A DNA stretch of 64,000 nucleotides from Solibacillus daqui. GTDB lineage: Bacteria > Bacillota > Bacilli > Bacillales_A > Planococcaceae. Each line of letters opens with the position of its first letter. Within the stretch, counting starts at the first letter, position 1. The stretch covers positions 2,101,501 through 2,165,500 of the forward strand of contig NZ_CP114887.1 of the NCBI RefSeq assembly GCF_028747805.1, in the 5' to 3' direction. The translations under genes and the position numbers were made by a program. This document shows, piece by piece, positions 37,633 to 48,479 of the stretch. The notes under the pieces were generated by a model. The model searched no databases. It was not told the origin of the DNA and saw nothing but the letters and a program-made list of their open reading frames with translations.

Positions 37633-37709
37633 TTATCAATTTTTAGGTCATAGCCATCGAATAGCATAGCGACATTTTAAAAGTTCTTCAACTTTATTAA
37701 ATTTATATG

Positions 37710-40139
37710 TTACTCCATTTTCTCCACAAATGCGCGGATAATGGCACCGTCACCATCAGTATCAATACGTAACGAACCATTTGAGTAACGGTCAGCACGC
37801 GTTAAATTCGTCACAGCAATGGACTCTTGTACACCTTTTTCTGTTTCGATTGTAATCGTATTTCTAAAGTTGACAACTAAAATTGTGTAAATGCGATGTG
37901 GATTTGTTTTTAACTCTTTTAAAATCACCACGCCGCGTTTCGCACGGTTGCCTAATTCAATTTCTCCAACAAGCATACGCTTAACAGCACCGCGCTGCGT
38001 CACAATGATTAACTCTTGATCTTGCTCAGGGTTTAAAATAACTACACCAGCCAACTGTTCGCCTTCTTTAATAACCATCCCTTTCACACCGGCAGTTCTT
38101 ACACCAGTAACAGGTAAATCATTCATCGGGAAGCGAATAGTATAGCTTGTATTCGTAGATAATAATACTTCTTCATTTTCCGTCACAAGTTGGGCGAAAA
38201 TCATCTCGTCATCGCCTTTTAGGTTCATTGTCTTAATTGGCTTCGAATAACGAGTTACAACGTAATCTGCTAGCGCTGAACGCTTAATTTGACCATCTTT
38301 AGTTGCCGTAAAGACGTAAATATCTTTTTGTTCAAACGTCTCAATGCCAATGACTTCAATGATTTCTTCGTTTTGCTCGAGCGGCACAATACTTGAAATG
38401 TGCTGGCCTAAATCTTTCCAACGAATATCCGGTAATTCATGCACCGGCTGATAAATATAATTGCCTCGATTTGTAAATAGCAGTAAGTGATGCTGCGTAT
38501 TGGAATGCGCTTCGTATAAGAGATAATCAGATTCCTTCATTGCAAAATCTTTACCATTTGACGCGTTATGTGAGCGCAGGCTTGTACGTTTGACATAGCC
38601 ATCTTTTGTTACCGTTACAACAACTTCTTCACTTGGTACTAATACATCTCGTGTTACTTTAATTTCTTCAATTTCAGCTTCAATTATAGAACGACGTGGT
38701 GAAGCAAAGCGTTTTTTAATGTCGGCAAGCTCCGTTTTAATAACACGAATCAATTTCTTCTCATCCTCTAAAATCGCAGTAAACTTCACAATTTGCTTGT
38801 TCAGTTCGTCTTGCTCTTCTTCGAGCTGTGTAATATCGGTATTAGTTAAGCGGTACAGTTGTAAACTCACAATCGCTTCAGCTTGCACTTCTGTAAAACC
38901 AAATTTGTCGATAATATTATTTTTGGCATCGCGTTTGTCTTTTGACGCACGAATGGTTTCAATGACTTGATCTAAAATCGATAATGCCTTCATTAACCCT
39001 TCGACAATATGTAAACGGTCCTTAGCACGTTTTAAATCAAATGCTGTACGACGGCGTACGATTTCTTTTTGGTGGTCGATGTAGGCATCAAGCATCAACG
39101 GTAATGTCATCATCATTGGACGGCGATTATGGATTGCAATCATATTAAAGTTGTACGATACTTGTAAGTCCGTTGATTTTAATAAGAAATGGAGAATTCC
39201 CTGTGCTTGTACGTCTTTTTTCAATTCAATAACAATACGTAGTCCTTCTCGGTCTGATTCATCTCGAATTTCAGAAATGCCATCTAAACGGCGGTCACTA
39301 ACACGTAACTCGTCCATCTTACGAATCATATTTGCTTTATTCACTTCAAACGGAATTTCGGTAATGACGATTTGCTCTTTATTGCCCTTTAACTGTTCAA
39401 TTTCAGTACGAGAGCGCACAATAATTTTGCCTTTACCTGTTTCGTATGCTTTTTTAATCCCGTCAAGCCCCTGAATAATCCCGCCTGTCGGGAAATCTGG
39501 CCCTTTAATAACAGTCATCAGCTCGTCAACCGTACAGTTTTTATTATCTAAACGCATTAGCACCGCATCCAGTGCTTCTTCTAAGTTATGTGGTGGAATA
39601 TCCGTCGCGTAACCAGCTGAAATCCCTGTTGCCCCGTTTACTAATAGATTAGGGAAACGTGATGGTAATACAGTTGGCTCCATGTCCTGATCATCGAAGT
39701 TTGGAACAAAATCAACTGTATCCTTGTTTAAATCACGTAATAGCTCGCTAGCAATAGATGATAAACGGGCTTCCGTATAACGCATTGCAGCTGGTGGGTC
39801 TCCATCAACCGAGCCGTTATTACCGTGCATTTCGACTAACATATGACGACTTTTCCAGTCCTGACTCATACGCACCATCGCATCATATACAGACGAATCT
39901 CCGTGTGGATGGTAGTTACCGATTACGTTACCAACTGTTTTTGCTGATTTACGGAACGGCTTGTCATTCGTGTTGCCTTCGTTAAACATTGCAAATAATA
40001 TGCGGCGTTGAACTGGTTTTAATCCGTCACGTGTATCTGGTAACGCACGGTCTTGGATAATATATTTTGAATAGCGACCAAAACGGTCACCCATGACTTC
40101 TTCTAATGGTAAATCTTGAAATTTTTCTACAGAGCTCAT
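37710..40139 (-). CDS. parC: DNA topoisomerase IV subunit A
   Basis: 809 residues, normal ParC length. The cleavage-reunion domain begins [20 protein letters not shown]; the catalytic tyrosine lies in [12 protein letters not shown] (residue about 123), and the quinolone-resistance region reads [18 protein letters not shown]. The C-terminal third forms the beta-pinwheel. With ParE it decatenates chromosomes after replication. The start overlaps the parE stop by four bases. ParC is favoured over GyrA because of this neighbourhood and the lack of a GyrA box. Confidence 0.95.
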   Translation of the reverse strand: MSSVEKFQDLPLEEVMGDRFGRYSKYIIQDRALPDTRDGLKPVQRRILFAMFNEGNTNDKPFRKSAKTVGNVIGNYHPHGDSSVYDAMVRMSQDWKSRHMLVEMHGNNGSVDGDPPAAMRYTEARLSSIASELLRDLNKDTVDFVPNFDDQDMEPTVLPSRFPNLLVNGATGISAGYATDIPPHNLEEALDAVLMRLDNKNCTVDELMTVIKGPDFPTGGIIQGLDGIKKAYETGKGKIIVRSRTEIEQLKGNKEQIVITEIPFEVNKANMIRKMDELRVSDRRLDGISEIRDESDREGLRIVIELKKDVQAQGILHFLLKSTDLQVSYNFNMIAIHNRRPMMMTLPLMLDAYIDHQKEIVRRRTAFDLKRAKDRLHIVEGLMKALSILDQVIETIRASKDKRDAKNNIIDKFGFTEVQAEAIVSLQLYRLTNTDITQLEEEQDELNKQIVKFTAILEDEKKLIRVIKTELADIKKRFASPRRSIIEAEIEEIKVTRDVLVPSEEVVVTVTKDGYVKRTSLRSHNASNGKDFAMKESDYLLYEAHSNTQHHLLLFTNRGNYIYQPVHELPDIRWKDLGQHISSIVPLEQNEEIIEVIGIETFEQKDIYVFTATKDGQIKRSALADYVVTRYSKPIKTMNLKGDDEMIFAQLVTENEEVLLSTNTSYTIRFPMNDLPVTGVRTAGVKGMVIKEGEQLAGVVILNPEQDQELIIVTQRGAVKRMLVGEIELGNRAKRGVVILKELKTNPHRIYTILVVNFRNTITIETEKGVQESIAVTNLTRADRYSNGSLRIDTDGDGAIIRAFVEKME

Positions 40140-42112
40140 TTGTCACTAACCTCCTCATGCTGGATGAATTCATTTTCTAAAATGCTTGCATCCTCTTCCA
40201 TGCCGAAGTTGACATTTGTTTCAATCCATTTACGGCGCGGCTCTACCTTATCACCCATTAACGTTGTCACACGGCGTTCTGCACGTGCTCCGTCTTCGAT
40301 TTTTACACGAATTAACGTACGAGTTTCTGGATTCATCGTTGTGTCCCATAATTGGTCAGCGTTCATTTCACCAAGACCTTTATAGCGTTGGATGACATAG
40401 CCTTTACCGATTTTTTTTATCGCTGCATCTAGTTCATTTTCAGTCCAAGCATATTCAAGTTCTTGCTTTTTACCAGAGCCTTTTGACACTTTATAAAGAG
40501 GTGGTAACGCGATATATACTTTGCCGGCCTCGATTAATGGTCGCATGTAACGATAGAAGAATGTTAATAGTAACACTTGGATATGCGCACCATCCGTATC
40601 GGCATCGGTCATAATCACGACTTTGTCATATGCCGCATCTTCTACTGTAAAATCAGCACCAACACCAGCACCGATTGTATGAATAATCGTCGAAATCTCT
40701 TCGTTTTTCATAATGTCTTGGAGCTTTGCTTTTTCCGTGTTAATAACTTTTCCGCGCAGTGGTAAAATCGCTTGGAACGTACGGTCACGCCCTTGCTTTG
40801 CCGAACCACCGGCAGAGTCACCCTCTACTAAATAGAGCTCGTTTTTCGCTGCATTTTTTGATTGTGCAGGCGTTAATTTCCCTGACAATAACGTGCTCGA
40901 TTTTTTCTTTTTGCCGTTACGTGCATCATCACGTGCTTTACGCGCTGCTTCACGAACTTGTTGTGCACGGATTGCTTTACGAACAAGAGAAGATGATAAT
41001 TCAGCGTTTTCTTCCAGTACATACATAAGCTTTTCAGAAACAACGGTATCCACGGCTGATCGCGCTTCGGAAGTACCTAGCTTACCTTTCGTTTGCCCTT
41101 CGAATTGTAATAAGTGCTCGGGTATTCGAACGGAAACAATCGCAGTTAAGCCTTCGCGAATATCAGCGCCTTCTAGGTTTTTATCTTTTTCTTTTAGCAA
41201 GCCTATTTTTCGTGCATAATCGTTAAATACACGTGTCATAGCTGCTTTAGCACCTGTTTCATGGGTACCTCCATCACGCGTACGTACGTTATTTACGAAT
41301 GACAAAATCGTTTCAGAATAACCATCGTTAAACTGGAACGCAAATTCAACCTCTATTTCTTGCAAATCACCTTCAACATATTTGACTGGATGCAATACAT
41401 CTTTTTCTTCGTTTAAATACGTGACGAATGCCTCGATACCGCTTTCGTAATGGAAAATCTCGTGCTTACCTTCACCGCGCTCATCAATAAGCTCAATTTT
41501 TAAGCCTTTTAATAAAAATGCAGACTCACGTAAACGCTCTGCTAATGTATCGTAATTATATTTCGTTACTGAAAAAATCGTTGGGTCTGGTAAGAAATGA
41601 ACTAATGTACCGTTTTCTTTTGTTTTTCCGATAATATCTAACGAAGTAGCAGGCTTTCCACCGTTTTCGAAACGTTGTTTATATATTTGTCCATCACGAT
41701 GAATCGTTACTTCTAAAAACGTAGACAGGGCATTTACGACCGATGAACCCACACCGTGTAACCCGCCACTTGTTTTATAGCCTCCTTGACCAAATTTACC
41801 ACCGGCATGAAGCACGGTGAAAATAATTTCAGGCGTCGGCTTACCCATTTTATGCATCCCAGTAGGCATTCCGCGACCGTGATCACGTACACTAATACTA
41901 TTATCTTCATGAATTTTCACGATGATATGATTCCCAAATCCTGCAAGTGCTTCATCCACAGCATTATCTACAATTTCATAAACTAAGTGGTGAAGACCTC
42001 GGCTATCAGTTGAACCAATATACATCCCTGGTCGTTTTCGTACGGCTTCTAAACCTTCTAATACTTGAATGGCATCTTCATTATAAGAAACACCCGTTTG
42101 GTTTTTTACCAA
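40136..42112 (-). CDS. parE: DNA topoisomerase IV subunit B
   Basis: 658-residue ATPase subunit. GHKL motifs are present ([35 protein letters not shown]), then the TOPRIM domain with [18 protein letters not shown] and [12 protein letters not shown] at 42112 is chosen because GGAGGGG lies seven bases upstream, while the longer frame to 42136 starts within that ribosome site. It is upstream of parC in one operon, next to plsY, as in Bacillus subtilis. Confidence 0.96.
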   Translation of the reverse strand: MVKNQTGVSYNEDAIQVLEGLEAVRKRPGMYIGSTDSRGLHHLVYEIVDNAVDEALAGFGNHIIVKIHEDNSISVRDHGRGMPTGMHKMGKPTPEIIFTVLHAGGKFGQGGYKTSGGLHGVGSSVVNALSTFLEVTIHRDGQIYKQRFENGGKPATSLDIIGKTKENGTLVHFLPDPTIFSVTKYNYDTLAERLRESAFLLKGLKIELIDERGEGKHEIFHYESGIEAFVTYLNEEKDVLHPVKYVEGDLQEIEVEFAFQFNDGYSETILSFVNNVRTRDGGTHETGAKAAMTRVFNDYARKIGLLKEKDKNLEGADIREGLTAIVSVRIPEHLLQFEGQTKGKLGTSEARSAVDTVVSEKLMYVLEENAELSSSLVRKAIRAQQVREAARKARDDARNGKKKKSSTLLSGKLTPAQSKNAAKNELYLVEGDSAGGSAKQGRDRTFQAILPLRGKVINTEKAKLQDIMKNEEISTIIHTIGAGVGADFTVEDAAYDKVVIMTDADTDGAHIQVLLLTFFYRYMRPLIEAGKVYIALPPLYKVSKGSGKKQELEYAWTENELDAAIKKIGKGYVIQRYKGLGEMNADQLWDTTMNPETRTLIRVKIEDGARAERRVTTLMGDKVEPRRKWIETNVNFGMEEDASILENEFIQHEEVSDK

Positions 42113-42204
42113 ATGTAATCCCCTCCAAAAATACAAACAAACGTTCTATTTCTATCTAATCGTACCGCCAAAATCGCACTCTGTCAATGTTTGGAGCGGT
42201 TTTT

Positions 42205-42222
42205 TAGTCTTTGCAAAGACTA
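42205..42222. promoter_or_regulatory. Perfect 18-bp palindrome between parE and plsY
   Basis: TAGTCTTTGCAAAGACTA is fully symmetrical and lies about 90 bases before the parE start. It has no T-run in the right place for a terminator, so it may be a protein site. The rest of 42113-42534 is AT-rich and should hold the two divergent promoters. Confidence 0.35.
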
Positions 42223-42534
42223 ATTGTATCATCAAAAATGTCCCTTTAAAAGCATATCCTCTAATACTTTTTCTCTAAATGTAACTATTTTCCTGTAAAT
42301 TTCATTGGATTCGGTAAATTGACATAGATAAATAAAAAATGTTGTATTACTTTTCAATACGTTATATTATCAATTGCATATTTATTTTTTCACTGAATGT
42401 TTTAGCCGTATACATATTATCTCTCATATCCATTTTTTATTTCTTCTTTTCTTCTAATTGAAAACGGTGTAAAATATTCATTACATACTATTAGTACCAA
42501 CTAATAATTCTGAATTTCGAAAGGAGCACAACTC

Positions 42535-43137
42535 TTGTTTAACGCTTTTATTATTATTTGTGCTTATTTAATCGGTTCGATTCCATCGGCTTTATGGATC
42601 GGAAAAATTTTTTACAAAACAGACATTCGCCAGCAAGGCAGTGGTAACTTAGGAACGACAAATACATTTCGCGTATTAGGTAAAAAACCTGGTATTGCTG
42701 TCATGCTGATTGATATTTTAAAAGGGACAGCTGCTGTTCTATTGCCACTATTACCAATATTCGCAGATAGCACGGTGCATCCTCTTACTTTAGGGATTAT
42801 CGCAGTAGCGGGCCATATGTTCCCTATTTTCGCAAAGTTCCGTGGCGGTAAAGCAGTCGCAACAAGTGCAGGTGTTATTTTGGGCTATAACTTACCCTTA
42901 TTTTTAGTGTTATTAGCTGTATTTTTAATCTCATTAAAAACAACAAAAATGGTAAGCTTAACTTCAATGATTACCGCAACGGCTGCGATGATTTATGTTA
43001 CTATTTACTGGATTGTAACGGGTAACTTTGCCTTATTTATTTTAATCTCATTTTTGGCTAGTTTTATTTTCTACCGCCATCGTGAGAACATTAAACGAAT
43101 CATAAATGGTACAGAACCAAAAATTAAAGGCTTTTAA
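42535..43137 (+). CDS. plsY: Glycerol-3-phosphate acyltransferase PlsY
   Basis: 200-residue integral membrane enzyme that transfers acyl groups from acyl-phosphate to glycerol 3-phosphate, the first step of phospholipid synthesis. The three motifs are visible: [29 protein letters not shown] and [18 protein letters not shown]. Five helices. TTG start with AAAGGAGC upstream. Its stop codon TAA forms the first bases of a structured repeat. Confidence 0.96.
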   Translation: MFNAFIIICAYLIGSIPSALWIGKIFYKTDIRQQGSGNLGTTNTFRVLGKKPGIAVMLIDILKGTAAVLLPLLPIFADSTVHPLTLGIIAVAGHMFPIFAKFRGGKAVATSAGVILGYNLPLFLVLLAVFLISLKTTKMVSLTSMITATAAMIYVTIYWIVTGNFALFILISFLASFIFYRHRENIKRIINGTEPKIKGF

Positions 43138-43285
43138 CTTGCTTCAGTGGGGATCAAACCCCAGCTGAATAGAGGTACTTAGGCTAAGGACGCCACATCG
43201 TGTGACAACGGCTGACTGACCCACGTCCTGTGGCCCGAGCTTGAAAAAATCTGGATGCAATTACGCCGAGGCGTAATTGATATTG
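43135..43285 (+). repeat. Structured multi-hairpin repeat, copy 1, starting at the plsY stop
   Basis: Starts with TAACTTGCTTCAG, where TAA is the plsY stop. Shared blocks with copy 2 (45480-45703, opposite strand) are GGCTGAATAGA, ACTTA.GCTAAG, ACATCGTGT, GAGCTTGAAAAAATCTGGA and CGCCGAGGCGTAA. It contains several short inverted repeats and ends just before a terminator. Confidence 0.75.
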
Positions 43286-43323
43286 CGTGCTGGAAGTGAA
43301 AAAACTTTCAGCATGCTTTTTTT
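43285..43323 (+). terminator. Terminator after repeat copy 1
   Basis: GCGTGCTGGAAG and CTTTCAGCATGC form the stem, followed by seven T. Confidence 0.8.
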
Positions 43324-43383
43324 ATCGTTATAATGAATGTGCACTGGAAGTTTTACGCCAAAAAGAATTTTGAGGTGAATCAC

Positions 43384-43674
43384 ATGGAAATTAAACTATC
43401 AAAAGAAGCAATCGGTTGGTTCAAGCAAGAAATGGAAGCAGAATCTGGAGATTATATTCGCTTTTATGCACGATACGGAGGCTCTTCTCCATTTCACGAG
43501 GGGTTTTCACTTGGTATGAATCGCGAACAACCACATGAAATTGGTGTTGAAACTGTGGTAGACAGCATTCATTTTTATATTGAAAAGGCAGATGAATGGT
43601 TTTTCAATGCGCATCATTTAATTGTAAATGTTGATACGAATACTGATGAACTAAGTTATACCTACGAAAAATAG
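43384..43674 (+). CDS. YneR-like protein (HesB/IscA superfamily)
   Basis: 96-residue small protein like Bacillus subtilis YneR, which is also encoded beside plsY and parE. The beta-rich fold starts IKLSKEAIGWFKQEMEAESG and has YIRFYARYGGSSPFHEGFSL; the cysteines of real iron-sulfur carriers are missing, so it probably does not carry a cluster. ATG at 43384 follows TTGAGGTGA. Function is unknown. Confidence 0.88.
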   Translation: MEIKLSKEAIGWFKQEMEAESGDYIRFYARYGGSSPFHEGFSLGMNREQPHEIGVETVVDSIHFYIEKADEWFFNAHHLIVNVDTNTDELSYTYEK

Positions 43675-43767
43675 TTTAAATTTTTCAAATATATTGTAAT
43701 CCCTGTTTTGGCATTTTGACTCGTTATAATAAACAAGTCGAATTTTATGAACAATGAGGGATTACAA

Positions 43768-44400
43768 TTGAATGTAAAACAGGGTTTTTATTGGCGCTGC
43801 GTATTTTTTATTACCGGCATTATTATTTTATCACTTGGCATCGCATTAACAATTAAGGGGCAAATTCTAGGCGTTGGCTCTTGGGACGTGCTTCACATTG
43901 GCTTACAGAAGAACTTAGGCTTAACCGTAGGAACATGGTCGATTATTATAGGCCTAACCATTTTAGCGATTGATGCAATTTTTACTAAACGTTTACCGAA
44001 AATCGGAACATATTTAGATATGTTTTTAGCAGGGATTTTTGTCGATATCTTTTTATACACACTACCCGATCTACATAATCTATTTGAACAAACATTAGCA
44101 TTTGTCATTGGCATTGTTCTTTTAGGCTTTGGTTGTGGGATGTATATGGTTGCAAATTTAGGGATTGGCCCACGTGACACATTGATGTTATTGCTTGTCC
44201 GTCGCTTCGGTTGGACTGTTAACCGTGCGCGAACAACGATGGAAGTTACAGTTGCAGTTATTGGTTTTTTATTAGGTGGTCCTGTTGGTGTAGGTACCGT
44301 CTTTATGGCATTTGGTTTAGGGCCAGTTGTTCAATGGGCATTACGATTAAATGAAAAACTATTTTTCCGTGCTTCTGGTATGGAAAGTGCTGTTTTATAA
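43768..44400 (+). CDS. YczE/YyaS-like integral membrane protein
   Basis: 210-residue protein with five or six helices. ILSLGIALTIKGQILGVGSW and GCGMYMVANLGIGPRDTLML are the paired repeats typical of the YczE/YyaS family. TTG at 43768 is preferred because GAGGGATT precedes it; an upstream ATG at 43747 has no ribosome site. Function in the family is not established. Confidence 0.85.
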   Translation: MNVKQGFYWRCVFFITGIIILSLGIALTIKGQILGVGSWDVLHIGLQKNLGLTVGTWSIIIGLTILAIDAIFTKRLPKIGTYLDMFLAGIFVDIFLYTLPDLHNLFEQTLAFVIGIVLLGFGCGMYMVANLGIGPRDTLMLLLVRRFGWTVNRARTTMEVTVAVIGFLLGGPVGVGTVFMAFGLGPVVQWALRLNEKLFFRASGMESAVL

Positions 44401-44475
44401 TGAGTTAAGGGATTGATTATAGTTAACTTGATGTGTAAATGATTCCTTAAAATTAGCGCTAATATATATTTAATT

Positions 44476-44521
44476 GGCTAGCTTGAATGCGGTGTATCAC
44501 TAAATTCATGCTAGCCTTTTT
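44476..44521 (+). terminator. Terminator after YczE-like gene
   Basis: GGCTAGC and GCTAGCC, extended by TTGAAT/ATTCAT, are followed by TTTTTC. Confidence 0.75.
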
Positions 44522-44627
44522 CTTTTTCCTTAATGATTACCATCATCTCCATAATTAACTAGAAAATTCAAAAAATACTTTTCGTTTCAATCAAAAAGGT
44601 GCATAGTTAAATTGGAGGTGTATTCAT

Positions 44628-45398
44628 ATGATACATATCGAAAACATAGAACTTTACCGTAATGAAAAGCGTATTTTACATCAATTGAATTGGCATGTCG
44701 AAAAAAATCAGCATTGGGCAATTTTAGGCTTAAATGGCTCTGGCAAAACGACTTTATTAAAGGTCATTAATGGCTACATATGGCCAAACGAAGGAAAAGT
44801 TCAAGTGTTAGGCGAAACCTACGGGGAGACATATATCCCAAAGCTACGTCGTCGAATTGGTTGGGTCAGCAATGCAATGATTGATAATTTAAACTGGCAG
44901 GATAATGCCATTGAAATTGTTTTAAGCGGCAAATTTGGTGCATTACGCTTATTTGAGGAAGTTAGTGAAGCGGAAATTGAAGAAGCAGTGCGGATTATGA
45001 AGCATTTTAACTGTGATCACTTGGCGAATAAAACATTCGAATATTTATCACAAGGCGAACGTCAACGGGTTCAGATTTCACGCGCAATTATTTCCGATCC
45101 TGAAATCCTAATTTTAGATGAACCTTGTGGTGGCTTAGATATCATTGAACGAGAAAATCTACTACAAACTATCGAACAAATCGCACGTCGTGACAACTGC
45201 CCAACACTCATCTATGTAACACATCATGTAGAAGAAATATTGCCATGCTTTAATCATGTTTTATTGATGAAAGATGGAAAAGACGTCGCTGCTGGTATGC
45301 GTGAGCAAATTTTAATCGAACCAGTTTTAAGCGAGTTTTTCGGTCGTGAAATAAGCTTACAAATCGAACGAGACCGCGCTTGGGTTGCGGTAAAATAA
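44628..45398 (+). CDS. ABC transporter ATP-binding protein (YlmA-like)
   Basis: 256-residue ATPase with Walker A GLNGSGKTT, signature LSQGERQRVQISRA, Walker B ILILDEPCGGLD and the H-loop in YVTHHVEEI. Its partner permease is not encoded next to it, which is common for the YlmA group, whose members may not be transport ATPases. GGAGGTGT precedes the ATG. It is monocistronic, followed by a large hairpin (45419-45466). Confidence 0.9.
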   Translation: MIHIENIELYRNEKRILHQLNWHVEKNQHWAILGLNGSGKTTLLKVINGYIWPNEGKVQVLGETYGETYIPKLRRRIGWVSNAMIDNLNWQDNAIEIVLSGKFGALRLFEEVSEAEIEEAVRIMKHFNCDHLANKTFEYLSQGERQRVQISRAIISDPEILILDEPCGGLDIIERENLLQTIEQIARRDNCPTLIYVTHHVEEILPCFNHVLLMKDGKDVAAGMREQILIEPVLSEFFGREISLQIERDRAWVAVK

Positions 45399-45418
45399 GC
45401 GAATAATTAAAATCGCAC

Positions 45419-45466
45419 TCAAACGAATTGAATGAGTATGTACCCATCTTGCGTACATTTCAATTC
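45419..45466. terminator. Long hairpin after the ABC gene
   Basis: ACGAATTGAA pairs with TTCAATTCGT and an inner GTATGTAC/GCGTACAT pair extends the stem. It has no clear T-run and abuts repeat copy 2. Confidence 0.45.
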
Positions 45467-45479
45467 GTCTGAGCTGCGA

Positions 45480-45703
45480 ATTAGATATATCACTTACGCC
45501 TCGGTGTAAGTGCGTCCAGATTTTTTTGAGCTTGCTCGAAAAATCCCTCAAAAAATCAGTGACATCTGCCAGAGGCTTTGGGCCAACACGATGTTGGCCA
45601 CTTAGGCTTTGCCGCACGATGCGGCGCACTTAGCATAAGTTCATCTATTCAGCCAAAGTTTGAACCCGCTTAATAAAGGATGAATGCTGAAGCAAGTTAA
45701 ATG
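45480..45703 (-). repeat. Structured multi-hairpin repeat, copy 2, starting at the metA stop
   Basis: On the minus strand it begins TAACTTGCTTCAG, where TAA is the metA stop, and runs about 220 bases. It contains GCCGCATCGTGCGGC and GGCCAACATCGTGTTGGCC as perfect hairpins, a long arm GAGGGATTTTTCGAGCAAGC near a T/A-rich stem, and TTACACCGAGGCGTAA at the end. Several blocks are shared in order with copy 1 at 43135-43285. Confidence 0.75.
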
Positions 45704-46638
45704 TGAAACTCAATTTGCTCATCTACAAAATGCCAATCATACGGTGTTTCTTGGTAAACGTAGTAATTTAACCAATTGTAAAATAATAAATGCGAGTGTG
45801 CACGCCAAACATTTTTAGGTGCTTGTTGTGGGTCATTATTTGGGAAGTAATTAACCGGAACTTCCGTATTTTCTGGATCCTTTGCAATATCGCGGAAAAA
45901 TTCGTCAGATAGCGTCGTTGCATCATATTCAAGATGCCCTGTAATCATAATATGTTTATTATTTTTCGATTGCGCAATAAATACCCCAGCATCATCTGAA
46001 TAGCTAAGTAAGCGTAAATCAGGATGCGCTCTTACTTCATCAATAGACACAGTCGTATGTCGTGAATGCGGTGCTACATATTCATCACTAAAACCTCGCA
46101 CTAAATCAACTGTTAAATCGGTTATAACATGCGAATAAACGCCCGAACATTTTTTCGGAAGTTCAAACTTACCAATGCCAAAGTGATGGTATAACGCTGC
46201 TTGTGCGCCCCAACAGATGTACATAATCGATGTTGCATTTTTCTCTGCCCAATCCATTACCTTCGTAATCTCTTGCCAATAGCCAACTTCTTCAAATTCC
46301 ATCTTTTCAACCGGCGCACCTGTGATGATTAAACCATCATAGCGACGGTGCTTAATTTCATCAAATGTTTGATAAAATGTATCCAAATGCGATTTTGACA
46401 CATTTTTCGATTCATAGGTAGCCGTATTTAAAAATGTAACATCCACTTGAAGTGGCGTATTCCCTAGTAAACGTAATAACTGTAGCTCCGTTTTCTCTTT
46501 TTCAGGCATTAAGTTAAACACCAAAATATTTAATGGTCGGATTTGTTGTGTTTTCGCACGGTCCTCTTCCATCACGAAAATTTTCTCTTGTCTTAAAAGC
46601 TCGCCAGCAGGCAAACTTTTCGGAATATTAATTGGCAT
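45697..46638 (-). CDS. metA: Homoserine O-acyltransferase MetA
   Basis: 313-residue enzyme of the class-I glutamine amidotransferase fold, making O-acetyl- or O-succinylhomoserine, the first committed step of methionine synthesis. The nucleophile cysteine is in [15 protein letters not shown], and the His/Glu pair in MITGHLEYD. In Bacillales the acyl donor is usually acetyl-CoA. AGGGGGA precedes the ATG. A SAM riboswitch lies upstream, so it is off when S-adenosylmethionine is high. The stop lies in a structured repeat. Confidence 0.96.
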   Translation of the reverse strand: MPINIPKSLPAGELLRQEKIFVMEEDRAKTQQIRPLNILVFNLMPEKEKTELQLLRLLGNTPLQVDVTFLNTATYESKNVSKSHLDTFYQTFDEIKHRRYDGLIITGAPVEKMEFEEVGYWQEITKVMDWAEKNATSIMYICWGAQAALYHHFGIGKFELPKKCSGVYSHVITDLTVDLVRGFSDEYVAPHSRHTTVSIDEVRAHPDLRLLSYSDDAGVFIAQSKNNKHIMITGHLEYDATTLSDEFFRDIAKDPENTEVPVNYFPNNDPQQAPKNVWRAHSHLLFYNWLNYYVYQETPYDWHFVDEQIEFHI

Positions 46639-46676
46639 CTCTTGTTCCCCCTAATTTTCTTCATTTTATATAAATC

Positions 46677-46834
46677 AAAAAGCCCCTCATTTCCAGCGTA
46701 AACAGAAATGAGAGGCTATTAAACCGAACTTATCTGCCAAGGGAAGTCCCTTGCTGGAATTAGCACCTTTCTAACGCCATGTTAGAGGTTGCTGAAGCGT
46801 CAACGGGCCAAATCCCTCAACTTCTCTTGATAAG
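46677..46834 (-). ncRNA. SAM-I (S-box) riboswitch with terminator
   Basis: The minus strand starts CTTATCAAGAGAAG and continues GAGGGATTTGGCCCGTTGAC with GCTTCAGCAACC, AGGTGCTAATTCCAGC and AGATAAG, the conserved P1-P4 core of S-box RNAs. P1 is the CTTATC/GATAAG pair (46829-46834 with 46729-46735). Downstream, AGCCTCTCATTTC/GAAATGAGGGGCT forms the terminator at about 46677-46713 with T following. It controls metA. Confidence 0.95.
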
Positions 46835-47029
46835 ACTATGAAATTGACATAAGTGTACCATGTTAAGATAAATTATGCAATAATTCTAATAATATTTATA
46901 TTGCCTCGCTAAACATACACATTTACGAACATTTCATTAATATTTGATTGGGAGTAAATACAATTTATTAATTATTCCACTTCTTATTAAATCTATGTAA
47001 ATTTCATTATAACTCATACTTCAGAAAAA

Positions 47030-47265
47030 AAGAAGCGCAGTGTACTCACTAATAAAATCGCTACAAAATTTCTCTCACATAGCCTTAATCTTGAATATCT
47101 TCAATGCAGTTCTTATCAATTTATCTATGCTAACTTCGTGCTTCTTTCGCCTGCCATCGGTCAATGTACCAACAAAGATCGTTTCTATATTAATCACACT
47201 AAAAACGTCCGCCAAAACGTTCAGTATTTATCTTCTTCCGATCATCCGTCTCCAACTGTAACAAT
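47030..47265 (-). pseudogene. Unidentified frameshifted gene remnant
   Basis: The minus strand gives YTALLQLETDDRKKINTERF in one frame and, after a shift, ETIFVGTLTDGRRKKHEVSI with DKLIRTALKIFKIK in another, ending in TGA. The run has protein-like composition but no continuous frame, so it is probably a dead gene. I do not recognise it. Confidence 0.4.
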
Positions 47266-47299
47266 GCAGTATAATCTCGAATGTTTGTAAACGCGTCAG

Positions 47300-47393
47300 G
47301 GGTACTAAAAAGGAACGACAAGAACTGAATAGATTGCTTGATGGTGATACTGTTATCAATACTGATTTATCACGACTATCAAGAAGTACGTGA
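47300..47393 (+). pseudogene. Serine recombinase (resolvase) remnant
   Basis: The plus strand reads KERQELNRLLDGDTVINTDL then SRLSRST and a stop. This is the conserved catalytic-core segment (L..L..GD.V...L.RLSRS) of serine recombinases. Everything else is missing. Together with the neighbouring remnant it marks a past insertion. Confidence 0.65.
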
Positions 47394-47496
47394 AAGGTAA
47401 CAAAATCAAATGAAACCTAATATTAACAATAAAGTTATTTAAACAAACACAGATTAATTGTATAATAATTCCATACTTTGAAAACAGGAGGTTATT

Positions 47497-48087
47497 ATGA
47501 AGAAATTAGTTTTAATTATTACAATGTTATCTTTATTTATGGTGTCATCATTAAGTGTTGATGCACACTCAGGTCGTACCGATAGTAATGGAGGTCATAA
47601 CTGCTCTGCAAAGTCACAGGCAAAAGGCCTTTGCTCAGGTTATCATTATCATAATGGAGGTAGTGAGGCATCAACTTCTACCAATACAAATTACAAAAAA
47701 CCAACATATAAAAGTACACCAAAACAAGTGCTTACAACTGTAGATGTATATATCAATAATACAAAGCAATATTACAATCCAAGTGCTTATTTGAAGAACG
47801 GAACAACTTTAGTTCCTATGAAACCTATTTTTGAATCACTAGGTGCAACTCTTAATTACGACAATGTAACAAAAACTGTGACTGCACACAAAGACGGTAA
47901 AAAAATTGTCATCGGAATTGGGAATAAAAAAGCTTATGTTGAATCGAACGGCGTTACAACTACAATTAATTTAAATCAAGCAGCTGAAATTTATAAAGGG
48001 ACAACTATGGTGCCTTTACGTTTTGTAAGTGAAGTACTAGGTGCAAATATTACTTTTGATGATGGTGTATATATTTCAACAAAATAA
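47497..48087 (+). CDS. Secreted YHYH-domain and stalk-domain protein
   Basis: 196 residues. A signal peptide of about 24 residues (MKKLVLIITMLSLFMVSSLS) is followed by a YHYH domain (HSGRTDSNGGHNCS...CSGYHYHNGG) rich in His and Cys, a Ser/Thr linker, and a copper-amine-oxidase-N-type stalk domain with VYINNTKQYY, GTTLVPMKPIFESLGATL and TTMVPLRFVSEVLGANI. Probably surface-bound, perhaps metal-binding; function is not established. GGAGG precedes the ATG. Its own terminator follows. Confidence 0.9.
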   Translation: MKKLVLIITMLSLFMVSSLSVDAHSGRTDSNGGHNCSAKSQAKGLCSGYHYHNGGSEASTSTNTNYKKPTYKSTPKQVLTTVDVYINNTKQYYNPSAYLKNGTTLVPMKPIFESLGATLNYDNVTKTVTAHKDGKKIVIGIGNKKAYVESNGVTTTINLNQAAEIYKGTTMVPLRFVSEVLGANITFDDGVYISTK

Positions 48088-48106
48088 TTAAGATGATTTA
48101 CACGTG

Positions 48107-48135
48107 GCAGCATTCTTTTTTTGATGCTGCTTTTG
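48107..48135 (+). terminator. Terminator after YHYH-domain gene
   Basis: GCAGCAT and ATGCTGC pair around a T-rich loop, followed by TTTT. Confidence 0.65.
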
Positions 48136-48370
48136 TAATTTAATTTATTTTATTAAAGCATATCTATAACAGCCATTATGCTGTTATGTTGATGTACCTC
48201 ATCTCACTTTCTTCCTAAACCACGTTCTCTTAAAACGCCCGCTAGCTACGCTATCCCTTTCTCTTACTGTAATTGTTTTACATCGTCAACTTTATTAACG
48301 CTCCTGGATCGACTTTAATCTAGTCATAACAAAAGGACATGCATATATGGAAATTTATCATAAACACAAG

Positions 48371-48425
48371 TCCTATTCTTATTAAACTAAAGCACCCCGT
48401 TAGTTGAAGATCATTAAGAACATAA
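48371..48425. repeat. Degenerate dispersed repeat fragment
   Basis: CTTATTAAACTAAAGCACCC then CGTTAGTTGAAGATCATTAA resembles the ends of the repeat family but is scrambled. The remainder of 48136-48479 holds nothing recognisable. Confidence 0.35.
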
Positions 48426-48479
48426 TGAAGATTAATAATCAAATCAATAAGAGAAGATGAAACTTATAATAACCAGTAA

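Noticed and set aside
37710..40139. Call as gyrase subunit A
   Set aside because: The partner gene, the overlap with parE, and the plsY/YneR neighbourhood point to topoisomerase IV; no GyrA box was seen.
42205..42222. Palindrome read as a terminator
   Set aside because: The T-run lies before, not after, the stem on the plus strand, and the gene starts diverge from here.
47040..47261. Plus-strand ORF of 73 codons
   Set aside because: The protein-like signal is on the minus strand; there is no ribosome site for the plus frame.
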